Below are positions 51,201-62,516 of a DNA stretch of 64,000 bases, in pieces. Source of the DNA: Cyanophora paradoxa (taxonomy: Eukaryota > Glaucocystophyceae > Cyanophorales > Cyanophoraceae). The notes beneath the pieces were generated by a model. It worked only from the letters and a program-made list of their open reading frames with translations, was not told where the DNA came from and did no database searches. The stretch spans positions 310,001 to 374,000 of the forward strand of contig QPMI01000542.1 in assembly GCA_004431415.1 (NCBI GenBank), written 5' to 3'. Position numbers and translations under genes: made by a program. Numbering within the stretch: position 1 is the first letter of the stretch; each line of letters begins with the position of its first letter.

Positions 51201-53350
51201 TTCGACATTCAGGTGCGCTCTGGAACGCGCGGGGGAAGCACGTTCGTTTCGCCCCTCCTAACAAATTGCGCAGACGCTTTCTATCCAGGTACCAGCGTCT
51301 GTCGCGGTTAAACTCAGCTTCGGATATAGTTCGCTTATTCAGAAACGGCGTGCAGCTTCGGAGCAACAGCTTCGACGGAAGCCAGCTGACATTCGCGCCC
51401 ATAACTGGAGCGAAACTCAACGGGCAGGAGGCCAACATGCGCGGCATTGTCGACCCGTCGTGGTGCGTCACGGCACGCTCGCTTCGGTAATGTACGCGCA
51501 AATAGAAAGCCTAATGCACACGCTTCGCGGCCGCTCGCCACCCCAGGACCTACGAGTCGTACAAGCAAGAGGTGGAGACAACGGACACTGGGATCAACGC
51601 AGGCTACGACATCCTAACCACGAGCTTCCGTGCTCGGGTCCGTGCAAATCCTGCGGATTATTCGGTTCAAAGAAGCTAATTCAAAGCGTCCTTGCAGCGC
51701 ATCCGAACGTACAACGTGATCAATTTGCTGGTGCCTCTTCTGCTCATCAGCATCTCGGTCATCTTCTCGCTCTTCCAGTGCGTTTTCAGCGCTTCAGAAG
51801 CTCGGCGCTCCAGAACAAATAATCGCGACCCTCTTTTCCCCTTCAGGCCCGTGGAGAGCGAGAACCGGACGGTGGCGTGCGAGACGGCGCTGCTCGGAAC
51901 GCTCGGCTTCTCCTTCGTCCTCGCGGACCTCTCGCCGCCCGTCTCCTACATGACCAAGATGGGCGCCTTCACCTTCCAGGTGCAGAATCGCGATGAACAA
52001 TTATAATTGAGAATGAAGAGCTGTGTATGAGTTTCCAAACGACAGCAGCGCAAAAGACAGTTTCCAAATACAAAAATATAGCTACGTTGCTACATGCTTT
52101 CGCGCCTGACTCCGGTCGCAGGCGTACGCGTTCAGCATCGTGGGGCTCGCCGTCAACGTCGCCTTTGGGCACCTCGTGTGCGCGCCGCCGTCTGCTTCGC
52201 GGAGACGCGCCGCTCGTTCCGCGGCTGACGGTGGACGGGGCAGCTGGGTCGTCAACGAGCTGCGCCGCATGGACGACGGCGGCAAGGGCGACGACCGCGA
52301 GCGGATCTTCGAGCACATCTACGAGGCCGTCCTCAAGGTGCGATCCGATGGTCTCTGCTTCTTATTGCGTCCGCTGGCGCGCTCGCGAGTTCACCGCCCC
52401 TCGCGCAGTTCAAGGGCTCGCAGCCGCAGGCCGCCCCGGCCTCCGCAGTGGACGCGAAGGCCGCCAGCGCGTCTCCCCGCGGGCAGACGCTGGCGCCCAT
52501 CGCACCCCAGCCGAACGTGCAGCTCCTGCAGACGGCGGGCCGCGTGCCGGTGGCGCCCAGCGCGGGGGCCCTGGGCTTCCCGACGCCGACCGAGGCTTCG
52601 ATCCCGAACTCAACGGCGATCAATATGCACGCGGCCGACGCCGAGCACGATGCGGCGGCGCGGATCATGACGCACAGGACGCCGGGGACGGGCTCGACGG
52701 CCCTCACCCGCTTCTTCGCCCGGAGCGGCTCGATCCGCCTCCAGCAGATCGCCGCGTCGGCCGAGGTGCCGGCCGTTCAGCTTACACTGCCTCGCGACAC
52801 TCAGTCCGCCCTGCGCTGCAGGTGGCGCCGGCGCCGGGGCTCGGCGACATCGTCTTCAAGGACGGCCTCCTCACCACCCGCGCCACTGAGGTCCGCGAGC
52901 CCGCCGCCCAATCGCTCTAGATACTGTTATTTCGCTCAACGTTGGGCGCCGCGATGATGTGCAGGAGGAGGCCCGGAATCAGCCCCCGCCGGCCCCCGAC
53001 CCCAAGCGCCTCGCGGGGTTCTTCGTGCCCCCTGTGCGCCCCCTCCGCACCGACTTGCACCAATCGCTAACTCGGCGGACTGTCTCCTCGCGCAGGTTCT
53101 GCCGCGCCGGTACCACGTCTTCGACATCTACGGCATTCGCTTCGGCGAGCTCCGCGTCCAGAACCGCGAGGTGGCCATACATGCAGAGCCTAAATATTCT
53201 AGGGCCGCCCCTGCAAAGCTTCTCACGCTCGCGCCTGCTCCGCGGCAGGTGTACATCGAGCGGCTGCGGGAAGTGAACGCGTGGGTGCGGGCCGCGTTCA
53301 TCGTGGCCTTCGTCGCCAGCACCGCGTGCATCTTCACCGTCGCCCCGTAG
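45263..53350 (+). CDS. Pentameric ligand-gated ion channel with long N-terminal ectodomain (multi-exon)
   Basis: Roughly 30 short exons with phase-consistent GT-AG borders. Exon 1 ends at 45,673 and holds a hydrophobic signal segment ending LLPAASA. Exon 2 runs 45,892-46,144 and exon 3 runs 46,186-46,309. About 20 exons then code for a beta-rich, Asp/Pro/Asn-containing ectodomain that I cannot assign to a family; pieces include YFEVEPDPSNPL, ITFDGDDPLPPN and FVVSPDNGVNPF. The exon ending NPDTK (about 50,062) is spliced to TTLVFRYSVQ. From about 50,565 the pLGIC fold begins: VTVQINSVIDVSV, KVDLTLLQEW, IWSPRLTFVN, NGTVRLYQRF, DINVKDFPFDIQ and RARVRANPADYSV. Four membrane segments follow and the stop is at 53,348-53,350. 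Family members assemble as five subunits in the membrane and open an ion pore on ligand binding; ligand and ion are unknown here. Run-length errors relative to the other copies (about 46,511, 46,807, 47,084, 48,341 and 48,468) break the literal frame. The start Met is uncertain (45,259 or 45,263, or an upstream exon). Confidence 0.82.
51698..53350 (+). other. Channel core: M1 to M4 exons of the pLGIC
   Basis: The M1 exon 51,698-51,777 reads TYNVINLLVPLLLISIS and ends at a GTGCGT donor. Exon 51,847-51,979 holds M2 and the M2-M3 loop: ENRTVACETALLGTLGFSF, then SPPVSYMTKMG, matching the family pattern of Arg before M2, a Thr/Leu-lined helix and a Pro-x-x-Ser-Tyr-x-Thr-Lys loop. The M3 exon starts at 52,122 (AYAFSIVGLAVNVAFGHL). 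The M3-M4 loop is long, with an acidic/basic exon WVVNELRRMDDGGKGDD and a Pro/Ala/Ser-rich exon at about 52,410-52,785. The M4 exon 53,249-53,350 reads WVRAAFIVAFVASTACIF and ends in VAP with almost no tail. Confidence 0.85.
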
Positions 53351-53627
53351 CCAGCGGGCGATTGAAACCCTTTTTACTTTAGGATGTATCGATTCGTGAC
53401 TTTTAGCTTTAAGAAGCAAGCTTCGGTACTGCTGCTTTATTCAACCCCCACGCTCTTTCCTGCATAGGCCCCCGCAGACCTTCCTGAACGGAGCGTACTT
53501 TATTGCTCTTTTCCGATAGCATTGATTCGCATGGATTGCTTGCCAAACGGGGCGTAATGTACAATTGAAATCAGTCAGGACACACGCGCTGCCGCGCGCA
53601 AACGAGCCCTAATGTAGACAGGCTTTT
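53351..53627. other. Intergenic region between convergent genes
   Basis: This 277-bp gap separates the stop of the channel gene from the stop of the SNF2 gene on the other strand. It must hold both 3' ends. I see no clear polyadenylation hexamer on either strand. Confidence 0.6.
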
Positions 53628-56600
53628 CTAATACGAGTAGGCTTTTTCTTTGCCCTTGGCGCTCGCGATCGTGTTCGGGGCTGTGGTTGGGGCCGCCGTA
53701 GTTCCGGAGCCAGCTGCAGGGCTGCCGCTGGACCCGGCAGTAGGGGTCGCGGGAGTCTGTGAGCAGCCACTCCATCTGCTGCCAGAAGCGTAAGGATTCA
53801 ATTTAAAATCAAACGAAACAATGCCATCTTCACCGGTGCAGGTCCGCGAGAGTGATGCACGCGCTCGAGCTCGTCGCCGCCGTCGCGCTCATCGCGGCGC
53901 GCTTCGCCTTCGCGACCGCCCAGATGTCTTCCTCGACGGTCCCCGCCATGAGAAAATGCTGCGAAGCCCGACCATAAATTCAAAATCAGATATAGACTTC
54001 CATCTGCAGAGCATTTAATTTGCGTCTAGATCTAGACTTCCATCCGCAAAGCATATAATTTCTATCCAGACTTCCGTCTGCAGAGCATTTCAAATGGATC
54101 TCACGTGAATTGTCATTGGCTTCGTCTGTCCCATGCGGATGATGCGGCCGGTGGCTTGGTCGGCTGCGAAATGCACCGGCACCCTTCACGATCAGCATCG
54201 ATTCATGCATGTTTCTAGAAGCACATCACACCTTCCGCAAAGTTCAGACTTGGCTCGGCGAAAATGATGTGATTGGCCTGCTCGCAAAGCTGGACTGATA
54301 ACGAACAATTCGCAATGGATAGAGAAACCCAAGACGAACGATAGTCAGCGTGAGCCCGCACGAGCCGACTCGGTAGAGCATGAGGCAGGCGGGGAGCTCG
54401 TTGAAGTCATCCGCCGTCTCCGCCTGGAACTCGGCGATGCGGTTGGCGCGCTGCTGGCGGGAGCCCCGGAACGCTTCCACGCATCTGTGTGCATTCAGAC
54501 CCGCCAAGATACGACAAGGGCATACGCTGACCGAATAGGAGGGTTATGCGATTTGCAGGCGTCAGACAAGAGCTCCAACACTTCCGGATCCTGAGCAAGC
54601 ATTATTATTGCTATCGGATCCGGAGTCGGCCTTTCGCTTAATAAATTTTAAACGTGAGCCCATAGGTTTGCGCACCCGTGCAAAAACGACACACTTCTCA
54701 TTGTTACACTTGATTTCCTGGATCTTGTTGCATATGGCAAGCACCTAGGAGGCGAATTGGCTCATATATACTAACAAATATAATATTCTGATGGGATCAT
54801 GATCGATATCACCTTCGAGCCGTATCGGGCGCGCTGGGGATCCAAGATGGCAGAGTCGCCTCGGATGGAAGGTCGAGACGCCAGCATGCTTTCCTCGAGC
54901 GCGTCGCGGTCGGCGTCGCCGTCGAGACGTTGGATGAAATAGCGTTCCACTTCGTTTCCTTCGGATTCCTGTTTGGAAGCAGTGCAGAATATTAATGAAG
55001 CTCGAGCTTGGAAGAGCAATATTAATATTGCAAGGAGGCGGTTTCGCACCACCTGGCAGAAAACGCGATCGTCTTCCGATGAAGAGGATTCGGAAGATCC
55101 AGCGGGCGTGAGCTCGAGCTTCCACTCAATGGGACATCGGACGCCGCGCCCAGTTTCGCTGGCGAATTTGATGTGACATTCCTGGCACAGCACATGGGAG
55201 CACTTGAGCACGAAGCATTCCCGGCCAGCTTGATCCATTCCGCAATACGAGCACTTTCGCTGCGCCGGAACGAGTCAGAGTATCGGCGAGGACCTAGAGA
55301 TGCAAGGCCTGCCTCGAAGTTTCCCTCCTGATCCTGATTAACTTGCGCCTCGAGATCTTGGACTCGAGTCTTGAAGCACCCGTGGACGTGCTCCCGTTCC
55401 TCAAGCAGCTCGTCATTGTATTGGACCTTCCTGCCGCGCGCGTGCAAAAGAGCTCGGGGTTTGATTGCGCCTGGCCATGGGATCACGTGCGTATGTACAG
55501 CGGAAAAGTTTTGTTTACCAGCGACGCTGAGCGAGCTCACGGCTGACGTTAAAAATCTTCATCACGACCCTGGTGCATGCCAACGTTAACTCAACGATAT
55601 CGATGAGGTGAAATTGCGATAACAAATAAAACGATGTCAAATGGCGGTCAGCTATCGGTTCGAATTCATTCACGCACCGAGCGCGCGCTCGCATCCCTTC
55701 GTTGGGCGATTTCGAGCAGATGTGCGCGTATAGGCCGAGCCATCTCTGCACTCTCTGAATTCGAATGCGTCTGGCGAACAAAGGATCCGGAGGGCCCGCG
55801 GGCTTGCCGCAATATTGATGTGAGACGATGGACCTCCGGTGGCCTTGTCGAGATTAGTCAGTTGCGAGTCTGCAGAGCCGAAGAACCGGGTCGCAAGCCT
55901 GCGCAGGCGAAATTAAAACATTAATTACAAAGACCCGCATCAAGTGCTGAAAAAAAGATCAAAACGGCGGACTTGGACAGCATTCGCTTCACAAAGTCGG
56001 GATAGTGCTGTTGCACAGGTCTCCCGAGGGCCGCCTGCACGTCCGGATCCAGACAGGCAAAATACCAAGTCGACAACCCGACCAGCTCGCGGATCCGCCC
56101 AAAGTCATTGTCAGTGGCCAGGTATTCCTGCGCCGGCCATCGTCATGAAATCGGCTTCAGAACGCAGCATGTTTTGGGCTGGAACCTGCGCAGATGGGGA
56201 ATTGTCGATGGTGATCGCTTTGACGTTTTTCATCAACCGTTCCCATTCATCAAACTGTATTGTCAGAAGCGCAATTATAAGCCGAATATTGATCGCCGAA
56301 AGATAATCCAGCTGTACCTCTCTGTCCCTGCGCATCCAGGTGGCGGTGACCATGGTGACAGCCTCGTGGAGAGCATAGTGAAGTTGGGAAATGATCTGCT
56401 TGTCGATTAATATTATGGGAAAATGAAGCTAAATGCATATTGTCATTTCACCGTAATGTACTCGTCTTTTGGAACCCCGATTTGGGAAAAGTCTAGCTGG
56501 ACGATGCAGCGTTTGGACTTAGATTTGCCGATGCCAACGGTACATGCGGAGTCGACGTCCAAGCTTTTAAGGTAGTCCCAGCCCCGCCCTGGCCTGCGGG

Positions 56601-59600
56601 AAAACGAAGTCTGCAAGAGGATATTTGAGATATCTGCCCATATATAATCACCAGGAAGATATTGCTGAAAATAACTTTTCAATAGCAAACGCGGCCTTGC
56701 TCAGCCATTCCGACACATCGTTCCACCTTGAAGAAAGGTTTCCGTGTCCCAGCAATGCAGCGACCGCTGTTTCGCGCACCTACAGCTTATTTAATAGTAG
56801 ATCTCAAAGGATCTTTGAAGGAATAAATAAAACACTCACAATCGCAGTGTCGGCGAGAACCTGTAAGGCCAGCTCCTTGAGCGCAGAGGGTCCTACACCC
56901 CCCTTACATCGACGTCGAATCGTCTGAAGTCGTTCCAGTGCCGTTGCCAGGACGCCCCCTGGCATTGGCGCGATTTTACCCGTGTTGTCGACGAGGATAC
57001 GGTTGCTGCATACGTCCCGGGCTTGCGAGCTGGTCAGTTCCGCGACTTCTTGAAAAAGAGCGCCAGGCTCATGATCAGGGATGTTGACTGCCGCGCCAGC
57101 AGGCGCGGTATTGATTCCCATGAGCAGTAGAAAGCCGTACATAGAAACCAGCTGCCATGAAAGTCACCACAATAAGAGCAGTTTAGGCTTCGATATATAT
57201 GTACCTTTGCTCTGTGTAGCGGGGATTGGTTCGGTTGAACCAGCTGCAGCTCCTCGCTGATGAGATTCAAGCAGTTGCGCAGCTGCGTGATGACGGCGTG
57301 CTCGGACTCGCGAAGCTGTTGAAGCCGCATATCAGCGATGGCTTGCTCGGTCCGCTCTTCCAATAGCTTCACGTGCTTCGCGCATTCTGTCTCCCTAGCG
57401 CGTTCCAAAAGCAGCGTCGCGAACTCGTGCGACGTGATGGCTTTTGAGCCGGCGCTAGCTGATGATTTCCGGTCTTGCTGCTGGGCCGCCGTCGTGTTGC
57501 ACGATGCCAAGAGCTTCTCGAACGCGCGCTGAGCCGATGGGCATGCCTTGAGAAGGTCCTCGACGAAGCCTTGATCGATATCAGTTTTCTGTGCATGGAT
57601 CCGGAATGTTGCTCACATCTGAACGATATCGTACCGCCGGCGCACGGGCAGGGGAGCACCCGCTTTTGAAAGAGTTTCACTTGCTCATCAGATAGCTGTG
57701 AATCCGCGATCTGCCGGGCAAATGTAAATTTCGACGCTCAGCTGCAGATACAAAGCCAACACTGAGGACAGGTGCGAGGGAAGCAATCAGCACCTGCTCA
57801 TCCAGGCGGAGTTTTTCCGATGCAATTTGGTCTGCAATCTGCGCCCACAAGTTTGAGCGCGATTCGCATTTGCTCACATTTTTAAAATCAATTGCGCGCC
57901 AAATTTTGCAGTCGCTTTTTGTGAAACTCGCATCTGTCCCTCTCCATCGCAGATATATTCACCTGCAAAATTCGCTAATAAGCCATGGGCCATATCATAA
58001 TCAATCCGAAATTGTGCACGTCGTCGGTCGACATCGCGCAATATTAATCTACACGTGGCTAATAATGGGTTCGGGCACATGCACAGCGCACACCGTGTAT
58101 TCGAGATACTTTTTTGGAGGAAGATCGAGCTCGTTCCGGACGTGCCCCAAAGATTCGCGGTGTGCAAAAGACGAAAAGAACCTGTGTGTTGTAATTATAT
58201 AAAGCACGAATTAAAATCAAGGTAATCGCAAGGTGATTGCAATTGAATCGAATGTCGAAGTACCAAGCCAGGTCGTCCATAGCTGATCTCATGATCGTGA
58301 AGCGTGAAGCATCGATATCGTCATTGGTACACCGGCTCAGATAGATATCTGAGAACCTTAGGAAAAGATGATTAGATCCACGGGGGGGAAACATGGAAAC
58401 GAAGATGAGGGGGTAGGGGACACTTATATCAAGCAGGAATATGCGTACCAAGAACCGACGCCGTAGGGATTGTGCTTGAGGAAAGCCAGTATCCCCCCAA
58501 GGTCTTTCAGGCCGTTTTTGATTGGCGTTCCTGTGACCGCCCAGCTGCGCGAAAAGAAGTGAATACGCGAAGGCACTCACGGTCGCGGACCCGAGCTCAT
58601 TCACGCGCACCGGTTCTCTGCCTCAATCGAGTCGCATTGCTTGACGAGTTTGCTTTGCCTGTTGCCTGCTTGTTGAGCCTCGTCAAGAATAATGCGCCAC
58701 CACCTGCGAGCTCAAACATGTAATTTGCATTACCCATGCACTACTCCTAGGCTCATTCACTGCTCGTACACCGCATGTAAAACCCGGATACCTGCACTGG
58801 GCCAGCGCTTTGAAGATCACTTCCAAAGCTTTCCTGTTCTCTCTCGCATCGAATGGGACAAGTACAATCTCCGCCCGGCACAGACGCTGATTTTCGATGT
58901 TATCGTGGCTATATATTGAGCGCAACAAGTGCGCACTTGTAACGATTTCACGTCGGCCTCGCGCTCCAAGAGAATCGTGCGATCAGCCAGCCAGGGAGAC
59001 AGCTTTTGGATCTACGTTTACGCACGCAACACACGTACAGCTGTCGAGCAAGCAGAAACATACTAATATTTAGATTTGGATGACGCGCGCACCTCCCGAT
59101 GCCATTGCTCAAAAATCAGCGGAGGAACGATAATGAGCGTGTTGGCCAGCGCCTTAGTGGTCGCAACGGTGCGTGCTGCGGTCCGAGTTCGGGGGCGCGG
59201 GTTCGAAAGAATCAGAGCAATGCAGTCCAGCTGCGTTTACGAAGAAAGCTCAAACGTCAGGCACAAAAGCCCAGAAATCCCTAAGAGAGAACCAATTCAC
59301 CGTCTTCCCCAGACCCTGCGCATTGCAGCGGCCATTGGTCAGTGCTAGTTTACTTTGCAGCGACTAAGGCCTGTGGCGGGCGCGATAGAAATTATCCTGA
59401 TCGCGGACCATTTCATCGCACAGGAGTCCACCGCGAACGGCGAAACGGGGAGGCTTGACCGGGGTCGTTGTCGCTTCGCCCGTGCATAGGTTGACGTAGA
59501 AGGGCTTTCCTCTGAACGCTGGCTCGTCTTCCGGGACCTGCCCCTGGCCAGCGATTGCTGCTTTTCCTGGAATCTGCGCTGCTCTAAGGAGCCGCTCTCG

Positions 59601-61630
59601 GAGGTGCCAAATTTCAGAGTATACTTGCGCGCCTTTTTGAAGACGGGATGCGGGTCCGGTGGTGATGGCGAGGTCTCCTCTGGCCTTGTCTCTTGTCGAA
59701 GCATGAAACTCAGAGCCTTGCGCTGAAACGGCTTCATGATGATTCCGTCGGCAAGACGCTTTGGTTGCTTGGCTATTTCCGCAGGCCGATCGCGTGTGCG
59801 CGCCTCTCCCATAAGTCTGGCGGCAGGTTAAATGTTAATGTTTACTGCCGTTGCCAAACAGTTCGAATTCGCGCGCGTATATTATGTTTCGCTTCATCGT
59901 ACCGAAGTTTTTCGTAGAACGAGTGCAAGGCAATATTCCCTGTCACAGAAGGCGCGCTGATGTTGTCGCCGAAGTTCGGTATCGTGCCCGGAAATTCTTC
60001 GTAGTGCTTGTTGTTGATCGGAAGCGGAAGCACCGGAAAGTCGCGATCGGTGAAGGGCGAAGCGGCGGCCTTGAACGCGGACTTTCCCGTCGAATTCTTA
60101 TACTTTCGAATGTCTAGGAGCCCCGCCAAGTTAAACACGAGGATGTGGTCATGATGCACAGTGCTGGCACATGGCGCGATCGTGAATTTTAGAACAGGGA
60201 ATGATCGATGCGTGCCGAATCAGATCTAGAGGCTCACACTTGCTCAATGTCGAAGGAATCCGGTTCACTGAAAAAATCGGGGAGGAGACCGAAACTCCCT
60301 CGAACAACCGCTTCTTCATGCTCCCAGTGCAGCGAGTACTCCACAGTGATCTGCGGCCGTTCAAAATGATTCGAAAGACTGGCGAAATCGCTAATTGATA
60401 TGAACCAGAGACCTTTTGTTGCTCCGAGAGGCGAATTAAAGCGCCGATGTAATCCTCGGATTTTCGAGTCGGATTCGAAAAGCACCTTGCCAAGACCTCG
60501 CCTGTCTCCTCCACGACAAAATTCATGCTGTCTGTCTTTAGCGAGAGGCCGCAGCCCTTTTCTGCGAGAGTGCGCAGTCGTTGCATGCTGACAGCGTCTT
60601 CGGCAATGAAAGCAATCTGCGGCGATCGGAATCGAAGTTTTTGTCAATTGCTGGATTAAGAAATCGAGTTTCCTTGGTGCGCACTCTCACGTGGTCCGAG
60701 ATAAGATTGAAATCCTTCGAGAATGCATGTGCCAGCCCCGGAGTAGCAGCTAAAGGTTTCTTCGCCTGGTCGCTTGCTGCCGCGCATGCTGCGCGGCGTT
60801 CGGTTTTGTGCACATCTAGACCTTGAATCTAGGCAAACGCACGTGCGGCGGCTTGTGGATAATCGAGATCCATATCCGAAGCTTCTTCAAGGTCACGATC
60901 CTCAAGATCATCAGAGTTCCGATCATCCGAGTCGTTTGAGCTTTCCGAGTCGCTCTCGTGATCAGCGGTATCGATCGAGCTTGCGCCGCCGGGAAAGAGT
61001 GAATTCGAATTCGAAGATAAATTTGCTGTCGTGCTTGAGCTTGCGCTAGCGCCACCCGAGTCTACAACGGCACGCTTCGGCTTCGAATTCTGCTAAGGCG
61101 CATCACGTAATTAAAATTCAAGCATTAAGTGTTCGCAATGCATATGGCTTTGCAATGTAATAATGTGCAACGATCTATATAAATATATAAGCTCCTTAAG
61201 TTCTTGATCACCGCGTCTGCTTCGGATCCTGCCTCTTTGCGCTTTCGCTTCTCCGATGGAGTCCGCATTGCTGCCTGGAAGCGATTCCAGTTAAAAATAG
61301 ATACAGCAACGCCGCTGCCAGCGTAATAAAACGCACAGGTTCCATGCGCCGGCGAGGAGCGATGTACAACACGTCCTCTGCGCGGCCGTTCGGGTGCGTG
61401 TCCCCGAGGGCCTCTTCGACTGTCGTGCAGTCCGGTGCCGGGATCTCGTGTCCGCAAGACGGATTCGAGGGGTCCTCGGGAATGACGAACTCGAAAGGGG
61501 CTCCAACTTGCGTAAATTGCTTTTCCAGCTCGCCAAGAGTCATGTCGTAGCTTTTGATCCGTACTGTACACTTGTCCGATCGCGACCCGTCAATCCAGAG
61601 AGCAAGAATTTTCTTCTTCTGAGACGCCAT
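53628..61630 (-). CDS. SNF2 ATPase with inserted RING finger, SHPRH/RAD5-like (multi-exon)
   Basis: Motifs appear in order on the minus strand. KPFQRKALSFML (about 59,730) is followed by GGLLCDEM (ends 59,409), spliced to GLGKT (59,301-59,315) as the Walker A loop. Next come TLIIVPPLIFEQW (about 59,120), RIILDEAQ (about 58,680) and WAVTGTPIKNGLKDL (about 58,520). A helical stretch at about 57,230-57,510 leads to a RING-like CSYC...CSHVLCQEC...RCPI (about 55,130-55,260). The second half reads GSK|VLAICNKIQ, KCVVFA (about 54,690), SRQQRANRIAEFQ with VGSCGLTLT (54,350-54,470), HIIFAEPSLNFAEG and ATGRIIRMGQTKP (about 54,140). The end is a Ser/Thr/Ala tail reading KGKEKAYSY. A RING between helicase halves marks the RAD5/HLTF/SHPRH group: nuclear ATP-driven DNA translocases and ubiquitin ligases that modify PCNA in lesion bypass. 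TGTPIxxGLxDL and the helical insert favour SHPRH. The N-terminal part (ATG at 61,628-61,630, an acidic region at 60,835-61,095) is joined by inference and could be a separate gene. Confidence 0.8.
53990..54092. repeat. Three imperfect ~35-40 bp repeats in an intron
   Basis: AGACTTCCATCTGCAGAGCAT-type units (slightly varied) start near 53,993, 54,034 and 54,067. They lie between the last helicase exons of the SNF2 gene. No function is apparent. Confidence 0.75.
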
Positions 61631-62516
61631 CCCCCAACAAGCCGCGCCAATTTGATGATCTGATGCACGAAGTTTGTGAATGCGCTGTCCAAGACAGCGA
61701 GAGCATGCAGAAAAGTGACGATATTTGCTCGTCCGCTCGATGCCGGGGGAGAAGCGACAACGTACCTTCTCCTGCGCGGCGCCCGCGCCGATCCGAGATC
61801 TGAGTGCGCACGAATGGGTCATGATCACTTAGCGCGAATCGACGAGAGTCGCGCGATCAGTGACTTGACGTCGACGAGATCGGGCACCTTCGAAATTCAA
61901 TTTCCGGCGTGAAGCCGGCGCCTTTGATCTGCACCGGCCGCCCGCAATAATCTGGCGATTCGACAGATATTCGGCGCGCTCGCCTTCGACGGAAGCTTAA
62001 GCTCCGCGCGTCCGCGTCGTAGAGAGAGATCTGTAGAGAGAGCTCGAGGCAAGAACCGCTCGATTATATATTATTATTATTATTATTAAAAAGGATTTCT
62101 CTAGTTGTGCATATATCTATGCATATATATGATCTCTCGATCGCGAGCTCGAGCTCCTCTAGCTCGATCTCGAGCCGGGGATCGGCTGTGTGTCTCCTAG
62201 GCCTAGCTCTCGAGCCGGAAATCCGGGGTTCGGACCTCAAGCTCGCTAGCGCTTTAAAATTCGGGATCCCCTCGATCTATCGTCGCGATCTCAATCCGCG
62301 GCCGGATCCTACCCGGCAGCAGCAGCGAGCGCGGCGCGAAATGACGTTAACGTGGTGCGCGCACGTTTTGCGCGAGGACGGGGGGGCCACGTACGGCGGG
62401 CCTAGGCCCGGCAGGCGGCCGCGGCGCAACGAGAGCGACAAGATTTTCAGTCGAGCCCGGCCCGCGGCCGGCGCAAATTAAACGTGAACACGCCCGCCAA
62501 AGGCTAAAGCACGCGC
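61631..62516. promoter_or_regulatory. Divergent intergenic region, likely two promoters
   Basis: It separates the presumed starts of the minus-strand SNF2 gene and the plus-strand gene at 62,517. It holds a (TTA)n run at 62,068-62,087 and a palindrome-rich stretch of GAGCTC/CTCGAG/CGATCG words at 62,130-62,220. No defined core element can be claimed. Frames on both strands stay open partway through, so either first exon may extend into it. Confidence 0.4.
62068..62087. repeat. (TTA)n microsatellite
   Basis: A short run of ATT/TTA triplets between the divergent genes. Confidence 0.8.
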
